Counted from the first letter of the stretch, positions 1-10,513 are shown. The stretch: 11,339 nt of DNA from Gymnopilus junonius (GCA_015501075.1 JADNYJ010000853.1:1-11339); one strand, 5' to 3'. Notes: generated from the sequence alone by a model not told the origin. Made by a program: numbers and translations.

Positions 1-2819
1 ACGCTGTTCCTTGAAGCACTGGCTTCTCCAGAACCAAAATCAAGCTAACCAAGAACCCGGCAGATATTATTAAGTTTGCTAGTCAAGAGGAACTGGAGCA
101 GTGGATTGTCGGCGTGCAGAGTGGCATCGAAAAGAATGACTGGACCACCTTGATGGGTATGTGCGTTTGGATTGTCAGATTATATCATGCAACTTAATCC
201 TGATGTTAGAACTCCTTCTTGAGCCATCCGTCAAGCCTATCAATACTGGATTTGCAAGAGAACGCCATTCGACTGATCCGGAGAGCCAGGGTATGTCTTG
301 CGCCTTGGCCAGAATCTTGTGGCTCTTTCTTACTCACACCGTTTTTAAATAGCAATCATGGCATCATGGAAAGCGAAATACGTTGGGACTTCTCCGGACC
401 TATTCGAGCTAGTTTTGGGCGACTACATGCAATTCACGCATCATTATGCCTTTTGTGTCTCACATTTGCAGTCGTCGGAACAGGAAAGTCTCGTGTTCAC
501 GACGAACTAGCAAAGCGCATATTCTACGTCCCATGAATCTCGCAGCTGAGGACACATGTTGTACGTACCTGTGCTTGTTAACCCCTTGTTTCTCTCACAT
601 TTTGGCGTAGCATTCCCACCGCCTGACCCGCAGGTTAAGAAGTGGTTCGAGATAGAAACGAATTTATCCAGCCCGGTCAATCAACAGGCAGTTCAAAATA
701 GATGCAATGCTTTCCTTCTCGCACTCCTGTACAAAACTCGAGATGAGCTGGACCAGATCGTTACGGAGCACTTGGCACAATTGAGGGACCTAGAACAAAG
801 AGGGCATACCAAGGAAAATGCGAAGAAACGCGTAACTCTGCTATCTCGCGAATTCCGCAAGAAAATGGCCGAGGGCGGAACGTTTGAAAAGCACGGGGAC
901 TATCGATCAAATTTTTATGATGAGGTCTTCAGGCTTGCCGAAGTGTTCGAAAGAGGCAAAGACGGTAGGTGGATTATACATAACCATTATTTCTGGCATA
1001 TTAAATCTCGGGGCTCCAGGTAACGAAATGGTCAGAAGCATCGCTCAAGAGATAGTGGACGTACTCGATCCAACCAGATGTTGTAGAACAGAACCTCTGA
1101 TGGTAATATGCTGGGATGACGCAAATTTCCTAAATGACCAAATTCCAAACGTGCCATGGACTCTCTTCTCCGGACTACGACGAGCGCTTCGCACAATCAG
1201 AGACTTTCCCTTCTTTTCCATCTTCGTGACTACTGCCTACAATCTAGAGTTCGTTCCTCCTCCACCCGCATATGGACCCAGCAGTCGCATAAGTTTCCTT
1301 GTCCTAGACCCATATGCCCCTATCACCGAAGTTGGGTTCGACGAGTTTGCTAGCAAAGTTGACTCGAAGGGTTCGTGGACACTGGCGCAGGTCGCTTCCA
1401 CATACCACATGGCTCATCTCGGTCGGCCCTTGTGAGTTATCTATGTATTGTCCTATCATCCTTCTAACAAATATGTTTTTTATTGTTATCAGGTTTGCAA
1501 CTCGGTATGACTGCGGCAGTGACCTGATTAAACAAAGCATTATTACTTTTGCACAGGAGAAACTTCTCTGTCGAAAGTTGGTTGGAGATACGTCACTGAG
1601 CGATGCTGAATCACTGGCCTGTTTAGCTATTCGCCTCGGTCTAGATTTTAAGTCAACTTCGTGGACAGATCGCAGGGCTGAACGTATACAGGTTGAGCGT
1701 CATATGCGGCTTTGCCTCTCTGCGACAGCCGGATTCCAGAAATGGTGACTATCTCGCCTCAGAGCCTCTTCTTGCAGAAGCTGCTTATAGTACTATGTCT
1801 ACCCACCTCGACATGGACCAAGCACCGCAGGCGCTGCTTAGGCACTTTGATATGTCGGAAGTGGATCTAGGTGATAGCGGGGAAGTAATCGCAGCTCTTC
1901 TTCTTTCGCTCGCTCGCGATAAAGCTACAAGGGACAAGACGCCTTTCGTGCAATCGAATCGCCTTCTGCCAACGAACGACAGGACGACAGAGATGGTCAA
2001 AGTCGCGTCCTCACTGTGTTAGAGTTCCTTGACGCTCTCCTTCCGCCAAATACCCATAAAGATGTTAAAATTCAGACACCATTCCGGTTTACTACTGGAC
2101 ACGGTGAAGTGAAGCTCGAGGACGCCTTCGCTAGAGGTCATATTTGGTTCAACCACTTTATCAAAATTAATGACTATAACATGGTGAACCGGCAGTATCT
2201 TTGGAGCCTCATGAGCCGCGGTGCGGCAATCATCTGCCCCAACAACCAGCGTAACGTTGATATTGTCATCCCGATTTTATTCGACAATCACTTGAAGCCT
2301 GAATCTATTTCTGCGATCCTCGTACAAGTGAAAAACGACCCTAGTTGCGCCCACAATGTGCGCACCTCGCTATTCAAGGCAATGGATCCGTTCAGGTTTG
2401 GCCTGTTCTCGAAAGGAGACAAACCCGCATTCCCCATCATCCGTATGGTTTTTGCCCTCGCCTCCCAGATCTCGACTGTTACACGTCCCACGAATCCTGA
2501 AGACAGCTCCAGCGGCAAGGCCTCGGCTCACAGGTACACGGCATACGATATCTGGGTTGCTGGTACCACGCAAGACTCTTTTGGTGTCATCTCCCAAAAT
2601 GGACGCAATGTATACAAGGACCTAACTGAACGCACATCCAAGGTCTCCAATGTTTATGCCTTGCTGGACCAGTCAACAAATTCTGCTGAACAAGTCGAAC
2701 GGATGGCTAATGCGAGACGGAGGATGCTACCTGGAACATCTACAAACCTTGAACACCAAAAAAATTATGTTTCCTTTGAAAAAGAAATCGAGATGGAATT
2801 GGACGATAGTGGTGACTGA
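1..2819 (+). CDS. P-loop NTPase with C-terminal PD-(D/E)xK-like nuclease domain (Crinkler-type architecture), 5' partial, frames broken
   Basis: The start lies left of the window. Exons I can place: from an acceptor near 16 or 31 to 156, then 224-290, 353-560, 611-964, 1020-1431 and 1493-2819 (stop). The introns 157-223, 291-352, 561-610, 965-1019 and 1432-1492 have GT/AG ends, and the last three keep frame. Seen: Walker A GTGKS at 477-491; a Walker B-like stretch (LMVICWDDAN, about 1099-1131); a TTAYN segment after it, possibly sensor 1; the family-like block GRPLFATRYD across the 1432-1492 splice; and near the C-terminus RGAAIICPNNQ...VDIVIP followed by ILVQVKND, which fits a restriction-endonuclease fold core with D at 2259-2261 and QxK at 2325-2333. 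Frame breaks: about 273 (uncertain), 477, 533, 1740-1742, 1759 and about 1941. Inference: an ATP-driven nuclease-type protein, host-defence, conflict or effector-like; substrate unknown. The phase of the junction 290/353 is not resolved. Confidence 0.7.
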
Positions 2820-3008
2820 AGATGTTGGCCGAATACTACTTGTACTGCCTGTGTGTGTACTATGGTTCTCATTCATTTGACTTGTGGCATTGTATTATTT
2901 TTTGGCGTCCTTAATGGCAGCTGATAACTCAGTTTTCCCTTTATGTATGCAAATTACAGTGATTACTTTTACTTTGTACGATAGCCTGAAAAAAAGAGAT
3001 AGATAGAC

Positions 3009-3014
3009 AATAAA
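3009..3014 (+). promoter_or_regulatory. Possible polyadenylation signal AATAAA
   Basis: A canonical AATAAA lies 190 nt past the stop of the NTPase-nuclease gene, inside the 234-nt convergent spacer (2820-3053) between that gene and the FGAM synthase gene on the other strand. Fungal polyadenylation signals are loose, so this is only suggestive. Transcripts of the two convergent genes may overlap here. Confidence 0.3.
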
Positions 3015-3053
3015 TGTTCAACGACCTTTTTGATACGTAATGTATGCCACGTT

Positions 3054-6000
3054 TCAATTACACCACCTCCTCGCATTCTGGAACAACCTGAACCAAGGGC
3101 CAACACCACCCCACATTTCTCTTAACTTCGGTGGATACCAGCTGTTACTTCTAGCGCGACCACCCGCTCAGGATGAGGCATCAACGCCAACACCCTTCCA
3201 TCAGGTGTTTGTACCCCTGTAATCCCGCCTGGGCTTCCATTCGGGTTGAGAGGATAAATTGAGTAGGTTTGCCTTGCGAATCGACATAGCGCACGGCGAC
3301 GAGCCTTCAGCTTCCAGAGAAGTTTGTTGAGAAGCACTTCCAAAGGCGGCTCTGCCTTCGCCATGGGCAACAGCGACGGCAACTTGGACCCTGCCATATC
3401 AGAAAGGAAGACTGACTTCTTTGTCACTTCGTTCTCCACGACCTCAACGACACACACCCGCCCTTCAAACCTCTCACTTCGGTTCGGCTTAAACTCTGGC
3501 CAGTTCTCCGTGCCGGGTATGATTTCCCTCAGATAGCTGAGGAACTGGCATCCATTACATACCGCCAATGCGAACGTATCTGCACGCGTGAAGAACTCTG
3601 AGAACTCTCTCCTCGCCACGTCATTCAGGAGCGCAGAATTCGCCCATCCCTTCCCAGCACCAAGAACGTCGCCATAGGAGAATCCACCGCATGCAGCGAA
3701 CCCCCTGAAATCTGCCAAGTTGACTTGTCCACTGAGAATATCGGACATATGAACGTCGACAGCGTCGAACCCGGCTGCTGAGAACGACCACGCCATTTCC
3801 ACTTGTCCATTGACGCCCTGCTCTCGGAGGATAGCAACCTTGGGACGGATGGAAGTCACGGTGGATGGAATAGGATGGAAGGCGAGGTCGTAGAACAGTC
3901 CATTATGATGTATGTCCTCAATCAACGTGTATTCCTCTTGCGCAGCGACGGCATTGTCACGGATCGATTGCATCTTGAATGACGTCTCGGCCCACATATT
4001 CTGCAAATCCGCCCTCTGCGCCTTGTACAGCACCTCAGATTTGTAGATGATAGAGATTGTCTCGTCTGGTGGTTGAGTGTTGACGCGTCCGATGACATGG
4101 ATGGAAGTGGATGGGAACCCGGCATTGACGAACGAAGCAGCCAGTTCGGGTAACTGCACTCGGCGGACTTGAATCACCGCACCAAGCTCTTCATTGAATA
4201 GCGCCGCGATGGGGTTATCGATCAGATGTAAGGAGTCAAGGTTGACCTCCACGCCAGCACGACCTGCAAATGCCATCTCAACGATGGTGGTAAACAGCCC
4301 TCCATCTGAGCGATCATGATACGCCAAAACCAACTCAGGACGCGTAGCCTTGATTTCCTGGCATCCATTGAAGAACGCCTTGAGAATAGCAGGGTCTTCG
4401 ACATCCGGTGGGGTAGCCCCAATCTCCTTGAACACCTGAGCGAGAGCCGACCCGCCCATCCTCTGCTTCCCATTGGCCAAATCAAGGAACACAATACCGT
4501 AGGCTCCTCCAACTCTGTACGAAGTTGAGGGGTCCAGGTGTTCCTCACATCCTCGACAGGTGCAAAGGCAGTGATGATCAATGAAAGAGGGGCCGTAACC
4601 TCTTTCTGCTCCCCACCTTCTTCTCTCCACTTCATCGACATCGACATCGAATCCTTGCCCACAGGAATACCCACTCCAAGCTGAGGACACAACTCCATCC
4701 CAATGGCATGTACAGCCTCATACAGTGTTGCACCCTCTCCTTCTCTGGACGCCGCACACATCCAGTTCGCACTGAGTTTGACTTTCCTAGATCACCAACG
4801 TAGGCAGCAACAAGGTTGGTCAATGACTCAGCTACTGCCATCCGAGCAGAGGCAGCTGCGCTGAGGAGGGCCAGAGGCGTGCGCTCGCCCATGGCCATGG
4901 CTTCTCCGCAGACGACGTCGAATCCATAGGAAGAGCGCGTAACTGCAACATCTGCAACAGGAACCTGCCATGGTCCTACATCTTGTCACGCGTCACAAGG
5001 CCTGTGATGGTGCGGTCACCGATGGTTATAAGGAAGGATTTGGAGCCCACAGAAGGAAGGTGGAGGACACGTTCAACAGCGAGAGTAAGAGATTCTGTGA
5101 TGCTGATAGCGTGAGGAACGAGGGTCGCAAGTGACGAGTCGAATTCGGCCCTGTCGATGCGTCGTGCGGTGTCCTTCCTCGACATCTTGGGAGGTTTCCC
5201 AAACAAAGTGGACATTTGAGCCTGATCACGTCCTGCTTGAAAGACGATCTGTGACAATCAACTCCTGCTCCTGAGTCGCTTCGCCACGATTGAGAAAGGA
5301 CATCTTTCCCTCTTGGCAATGCTGATAAACTCCTCCACCCTGTCGACAGCAATCGCCAGCACGTATCGCTCCTGACTCTCATTACACCAAATCTCCATAG
5401 GAGACATCGAAGAGTCCGCCACCAACACGTCCCGAATTTCGAACTTGGCACCTAGGTCCGAATCGTGCACCAGCTCAGGAAGAGCATTGGATAATCCACC
5501 AGCGCCGACGTCGTGGATACTCTCTATGGGATTGCTCTCTTTCTGATTGACACAGGCGTCGATGACTTGCTGGCAACGCCTTTGCATCTCCGCGTTATCC
5601 CTCTGCACAGAGGCGAAATCCAACTCGGCCGAACTCGCTCCAGAAACCTGACTTGAAGCAGCTCCGCCTCCCAACCCAATGAGTAGGCCAGGTCCGCCCA
5701 ACACAACGATCTTTGACCCAGGAGTGATCGAAGTCTTCTTGGCAAACTGAGGTCGAACGTTTCCATATCCACCAGCGATCATGATAGGCTTGTGATATCC
5801 TCTCACTTCCCGCTGCTGGCCGTCACGAGAGAGAGGAATGCTCTCTGAGAAAGTGCGGAAGTAACCAGTCAATGCAGGTCGGCCAAATTCGTTGTTGAAC
5901 GCGCTGGCCCCTAAGGGACCTTCAATCATGATATCGAAAGCAGATGCTATATGGCCAGGTCGGCCGAAATCGGTTTCCCAAGGTTGTTCAAAGCCGGGGA

Positions 6001-7114
6001 TGAGGAGATTGGATACAGTGAACCCAGCGAGACCTGCTTTGGGCTTCGATCCACGTCCAACGGCACCTTCGTCACGAATTTCTCCTCCTGAACCGGTGGC
6101 TGCTCCTGGGTAAGGTGAAACAGCAGTGGGATGGTTGTGAGTTTCAACCTTGATGAGAATAGGCATGTCTTCATCGACGGCTCCGTAGAGGTGTGCAGAA
6201 TTGAGATTACGGCTGACGCTGAACCGTGGAGCAGGATGCCCTTCGAGAACAGCGGCATTGTCAGAATAAGCCGAGATGGTGCCTTTGCCGCTGAGCTTTT
6301 CGGTATTACGGATCATCTGGAAGAGTGAAGAGGGTTGAAGCTCGCCATCGATAGTCCATGACGCGTTAAAGATTTTGTGACGGCAGTGCTCAGAGTTGAC
6401 CTGAGCAAACATAAACAACTCGGCGTCGGTAGGATTACGCCTCATCGCATGTTCTCCGGAAATGTAGGCATCTATGAGGTAGTCGATCTCGGGCAGAGCT
6501 AGCGCTAGGCCTAATTCGACATTGGCAGATACAAGCTTGGCTTTCGCATCCGAAGCAGCAGAGGTAGAAGTTTGGAGGTTGACAATGTGAAGTGGTTTGG
6601 GGTCGTGGTGTTGGAATATCTGAGATTCCTTGGGTGAATAAATTTGGACAATTTGCGTCATGCGATCATGCAGCAGTTGAGAAAACGAAGCGACATCCTC
6701 TTCGCTGACAACTTGGCCCTCCGTGGTGGTAAAAATTACTGCCATGCCGCGTTCGATCCGTTCAATGTGCCCACCAAGGTTGCACAAAGATGCAATATCT
6801 GTCGCCTTACTCGACCAAGGAGAGACGGACCCCGGCCGAGGCAAGACATAAAGAACATTCTTGCCCTCCTTCAACGCATCCGACGTTCCTGGTAATGTAG
6901 TGTCGTCACCATATGCTAACAGTCGATCCAGCAGAATCCTGAACGGAGACGTGGCACTTTGAAGTTCCTCCTCGCGATCTGTGCTTCTACACTGTACAAG
7001 ATGAATCCAAACGGCGTCTACGGTGTTGATCTTGGGACATCTTTTACGAATATCTCGGGTGATTGGGTCGAGTTTAGGCCGCGATATTGAAGAAGATCCA
7101 GAAAGGAGCAGCAT
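3054..7114 (-). CDS. ADE6: Phosphoribosylformylglycinamidine synthase (FGAM synthase, fungal ADE6/PFAS type), frames broken
   Basis: Fourth step of de novo purine synthesis: ATP- and glutamine-dependent conversion of FGAR to FGAM, in the cytosol. The start ATG is 7112-7114 and the stop TGA 3054-3056. Domains (residues counted through the breaks): PurS-like N-terminus 1 to about 200; NSEHCRHK near 240; [11 protein letters not shown] near 326; CNESQERY near 578; [10 protein letters not shown] near 640; [10 protein letters not shown] near 716; GKDSMSM near 823; HDRSDGG near 938; glutamine amidotransferase domain from about 1095 with nucleophile Cys 1188 (CNGCQ) and His 1317/Glu 1319 in MPHPERV. 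The total is 1356 residues, close to yeast Ade6. The reading frame is intact from 7114 to 5282 but broken by ten apparent one-base losses at 5280-5281, 5240-5242, 5215-5217, 4979, 4782, 4492, 3378-3379, 3303, 3256-3258 and 3145-3146. Conserved motifs continue across each, and no catalytic residue is lost. No intron is needed in the coding part. Gene identity is near certain. Confidence 0.96.
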
Positions 7115-7116
7115 TT

Positions 7117-7172
7117 CTAAAGCAATACAATGTGAATGTATAACTACAGAACATAAAATATGGCATTCTTAC
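7117..7172 (-). other. Probable 5'UTR intron of the FGAM synthase gene
   Basis: On the - strand a GTAAGA donor begins at 7172 and a pyrimidine-rich CTTTAG acceptor ends at 7117, two bases before the ATG at 7114. The 56-nt length matches the other introns in this window. No upstream in-frame ATG is visible before the donor, so the intron is placed in the leader, not in coding sequence. Confidence 0.55.
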
Positions 7173-7173
7173 C

Positions 7174-7358
7174 GCAGAACGCGCTCAACGTCGAACTCAA
7201 GCTTTTGCGGGTGGAGGTAACACCAAAAAAAAGTTTGAAACGGAGATAAGATTCGAGGCTAATATTAGATAAGTAGACCACGTGCCTCTAATCCAAGCCA
7301 TATCAGCCAGCAAATCAATCAGGCTGCAGCACTTTTCTTCTTTCTGAATCTTTTCAAC
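7174..7358. promoter_or_regulatory. Divergent promoter region of FGAM synthase and F-box gene
   Basis: The FGAM synthase gene (-) and the F-box gene (+) start on opposite sides of this stretch of under 200 nt. It contains GATAAG at 7245-7250 and 7268-7273 (both + strand, 23 nt apart), a palindromic CACGTG at 7279-7284, and a run of eight A at about 7225-7232. GATAAG is the core of fungal GATA-factor sites and CACGTG of bHLH sites. Whether either is used here is inference. The F-box leader just before its ATG is pyrimidine-rich. Confidence 0.4.
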
Positions 7359-9060
7359 ATGCCATCCGACGGAACACAGACGCCCCAGGAAAATGCCCCG
7401 ATATCCAAACTGTCCGATGACATTCTTCATTATATCTTCTCCATAAATACTGACTTGTCCCTCTTGACTCGATGGACCTATTATGGCCTTTACTACCGTC
7501 GTCCGGCCAGTCAATCTTCATTTCTTACTCTCTTACGTTGTTCACACGTATCTTCTGACTGGAGGAATACGATTTTACTCTCACCTATTCTATGGGCAGC
7601 CGTTTTCGACCTCAGGTATCTGCGAAATCATGAGTGGATGGAAGAAGTGATCCGCAGGACAGGACAGGCGCCGTTGAGCATTATTGGGGAGGGACGGAAC
7701 TTCAAAATTTCCGAGAGGGTTTTTCGATATCTCGAAGAAAACTGGGAAAGAATTTCTTACATGGATGTTCTTCTGACGAATTTCATCCCTCGCATTTCAT
7801 CAGATATTTTGGAAGGTCCGTGCGCGTGCTGTTGAACGTGTTTTGTGCCTTTTACAGCGTCCTGCGCCTTTGCTAGAAATATGCTGGTTTGATATCCGGT
7901 TTCACTCAGTCCGTCCGGTGACTAGCAGCGAGCGGATCGACGACAACCTTCCGGACGGGTTCAGATTTTTTAACAACCACGCACCCGCCCTAGTCGAATT
8001 CCATTCTCCTATTCTCATTGACCTCAGAGCCCCGTGGCTCAGCCAACTTCGACATCTTTCCCTTCATGGGCCTCTCGAAACTGCAGACCTTCTTCAAGCT
8101 CTTTCGTCTATGCCCGTTTTAGAAATTCTGGAAGATGAACAGAATTCAATAATTTCGACTCATGGACAAGCTTCACTTCCCACAGTTTGTCTTCCGTCCC
8201 TGGAGGAGTGCAAAATCGACTCCCGCGAACCAAATTCTCGTCCATATTTGGACTTGCTCACTCACATTTCTTCACCCTTCTCTAAAATTTGTCTCAACTT
8301 CTCAATAAGAGGTATCCTCGAACCCACCGAGCTGTTGGGTCGGTATTTTGAACCTCTGGTAGCAATTCTGAAGTCTTTCTCAGTCATTTGCGGCACACAT
8401 GATGCTACTAGGGTCGGGTTGGACATTTTCACCGATGGGTTCTACTTCTGGACCGATGTCCCCCAAACTGGATTGTCATCCTTTTTCGTTAATCTGCTGA
8501 TTGGCCAGTTCCCCCAAGACCGTATTGAGACATTTTTAGCAGCTTTGGTAGAGTCGACCCCCATGCATACCCTCAAATCGCTCCACTTGAATTTTACAAT
8601 GGAATCTGAACTACGCGATTGTGAGATATATACTCCGATTACAAATTGGTTTTCTTTGGGGCAGGTCAAGATTTTGTCACTTTCAGGTCAACGGACCCTC
8701 GAAATTTTCCAATATTTCCAGTCTAAAGCTCCTACCCCCATTTTCCCCCACCTTCATACGCTCAACTTGAAACCATGTCCTTTCGGCCCAGATGTTGCGT
8801 TGGTCAAGAAACTCCTCAATTTATACATTGAGTTACAACGTCCCATCAAAACCTTCATCATTCATATGGGCTCGTACTTTGTCGACCACGACGGGACATG
8901 CGTAGACATGCGATGGCTCGAAGCTTTCAACGGTTTAAAAGTATATTTCAAACTATATTCCTATGAAAGTGTTTGTGCAACAATCGAGCACATTTGTGGG
9001 AGCGGCAACTCTGACCAACTTGCGCGTATGACCTTACATCATTTAAATCCACGTTTTTGA
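7359..9060 (+). CDS. F-box protein with LRR-like repeats (copy 1), one frame break
   Basis: Likely substrate-recognition subunit of an SCF ubiquitin ligase, binding Skp1 through the F-box. The start ATG at 7359 gives a leader, then an F-box-like region at about residues 15-80 (ISKLSDDILHYIF ... SSDWRNTILLSPILWAAV). The C-terminal part has LRR-like lines such as LSQLRHLSLHG, LKSLHLNF, VKILSLSG and LHTLNLKP. The first frame is open from 7359 and stops at 7833-7835; the second is open through 7810 to the stop 9058-9060. The switch fits best at the T run 7807-7810, as one extra or two missing bases. The decayed copy at 9416-10431 aligns codon by codon with the second frame just after the switch (RAVE...LLQRPAPLLE), so the sequence around 7817-7858 is coding and not an intron. 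Full length is about 566 residues. The family is expanded and variable in Agaricomycetes; the target is unknown. Confidence 0.82.
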
Positions 9061-9415
9061 CGATGTTCAGCAGTAGTTTTTGTGAACTAGTGATAATTCC
9101 GTACAGTCGACAGCGTTTAAGTCTCTCGAATCAAATTTAAAAGCTATTCCAGAAATGTTCTTTATTTGTTTTTTTATAATACTGAATTGATCGCAATGAT
9201 GGTCCCATTGGATTGAGGGAACCATTCAGCACCTCATTAATCTGGCATACACGATCGAAAGTAGAGTCTTTGTTGACTCAATTTGTATAGAATGATGTTC
9301 CATTTGACATGTGATGAATTTGACTTGCCAGGGGCGTAAGTAAGTGCCATCTGGGAAGGTGCAGGCCTTGATGCAAAACTTTGATTTCACTCTTTTCCTT
9401 GCTGCATCGAAGTTC
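9061..9415. other. Intergenic spacer, AT-rich
   Basis: No intact gene here. The left half (9061 to about 9225) is AT-rich and probably carries the 3' end of the F-box transcript; I see no clear AATAAA on the + strand. The right half holds the possible P450 relic listed separately. The last 30 or so bases resemble the leader of the F-box gene and probably belong to the duplicated unit. Confidence 0.5.
9228..9395 (-). pseudogene. Possible cytochrome P450 fragment (relic)
   Basis: An open stretch on the - strand reads ACTFPDGTYL, which resembles the fungal P450 segment with consensus tFsDGt.lP.G. Further on, in another frame, come an HH(M/D)-like patch and STFDRVCQINE, resembling the downstream (D/V)FDGFRF region of the PERF motif neighbourhood at about the expected distance. 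Reading the whole needs frame changes and crosses a stop. No haem-binding FGxGxHxCxG motif or other P450 domain follows. If real, it is a fragment of about 55 residues from a dead gene; chance similarity is possible. Confidence 0.3.
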
Positions 9416-10431
9416 ACGTCGTCCACCGGAACGCAAATACCTACAAAGATAGTCCTATGTCCAGATTATCTGCCGATATCCTTTACTATATATCTTCGCT
9501 GAACACCGACATATCGCAGCGGACCTGATGAACCGAGGTCTATTCATTCAGATACGGCCGTCAGCAAACTGCATTCCGTACGCTTTTTCATTGCTCACAC
9601 GTGTCTTCCAACTGGAGAGATATAATCCTTCCATCGTCAGTTCTTTGGGCCGGTGTTTTGGACTTCAGGTCTCTACGAAAGCATGAATGGATGCAAAAAG
9701 TGATACGCAGGACTGGCCAAGCTCCGCTGAATATTATTGGAGAAGACGGAGGCTACAAACATACTGATAGTGTTCTAAAGCTTTTCGACAAGAACTGGGA
9801 AAGTATTTTCTATATGGACTTCCGTCTTTGGGATTTTGAAGATCGTGCCATTGAATTTTTTTAGCGCCTTTTTCAATGCCCAGCCCCTCTACTGCAAACT
9901 TGTAGATTTGATATTTGATACTGCGGCCAGGGAATCGACGACGTCAGAACTCCTCCCCATGGATTCAGACTTTTTTTGATAGCCAAGCACCCGCTCTGGT
10001 TGATTTCCTTTCTCCTGTTCCGATTAATCATAAAGCCCGTGGCTCAGCCAGCTTCGACGCCTTTCCCTTCGCGGTCCTATCGCAATTATCGACCTCCTTC
10101 CAGCGCTCTCATCGATGCCACTTTTGGAAACTCTATCAAACAAGCAGGACTCCATCATTTCAACGATGGACAGGCCACCCTTCCAACAATTTGTCTCCCG
10201 TCCCTTAAAGAGTGCATCGTCCACTCCCGTTCCCAGTTTTTTTGTCTCTATTTGAACTTGTTCACTCACATTTCATCATCTTTCTTTCCGAAAATTCATC
10301 TCATCTTTTCAATGATACTAACATCATCATCATCTGGCCTGTTGAACCAGTTTTTCGAACCTCTGGTTGCGAGTTTAGTGTCTTTCATAGTTATGTGTGG
10401 CTCCCTGCATCACATAGATCCACGTTATTCA
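9416..10431 (+). pseudogene. Decayed tandem copy of the F-box gene (copy 2)
   Basis: Aligned by eye to the gene at 7359-9060. The expected start codon is ACG at 9416-9418, followed by a leader that reads S-T-G-T-Q-I-P against S-D-G-T-Q-T-P in copy 1. The F-box line SRLSADILYYI..LNTDIS begins at about 9460 in another frame. Two TGA codons follow at about 9526-9531, a TAG at 9862-9864 where copy 1 has TTG, and more frame changes occur after about 9910. The best conserved block is 9601-9830 (SSNWRDIILPSSVLWAGV ... RRTGQAPLNIIGE). At 10401 the sequence jumps in frame from VMCG to LHHIDPRY, the counterpart of the last residues of copy 1 (LHHLNPRF). Copy 2 thus lacks the equivalent of 8395-9030 (636 nt, 212 codons). 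Lost start, substitution stops and a large deletion show a true pseudogene. Confidence 0.85.
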
Positions 10432-10513
10432 CTCCAAATACGAAAATGTAGACCATTGTTTGTACAAGTAGGTGACAATATATTGTCCAAGTCTCGAATG
10501 CCCAGTTGAATAA

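Noticed and set aside
556..610. Start of a new gene at about 556 on the + strand
   Set aside because: The sequence 561-610 has donor GTACGT and acceptor GTAG and fits an intron; the following exon continues the NTPase gene.
1304..1540. Minus-strand open frame overlapping exons of the NTPase-nuclease gene (also 1785-2000, 2288-2597)
   Set aside because: Shadows of the coding strand, with no recognisable domains and crossing the intron at 1432-1492.
5258..5451. Separate small ORFs on the - strand at the end of the first FGAM synthase frame (also 4632-4898 and 4222-4761)
   Set aside because: They are pieces of the same enzyme read in shifted frames between the breaks, or shadows; conserved FGAM synthase motifs join them into one gene.
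7817..7858. Short intron (donor GTCC, acceptor TTTTACAG) in the F-box gene
   Set aside because: At about 42 nt it is shorter than the others in this window, and the paralogue conserves the encoded protein across it.
10316..10336. Repeat of ATC units (catcatcatcatc)
   Set aside because: Only four or five units, lying inside the F-box pseudogene; a trivial microsatellite.
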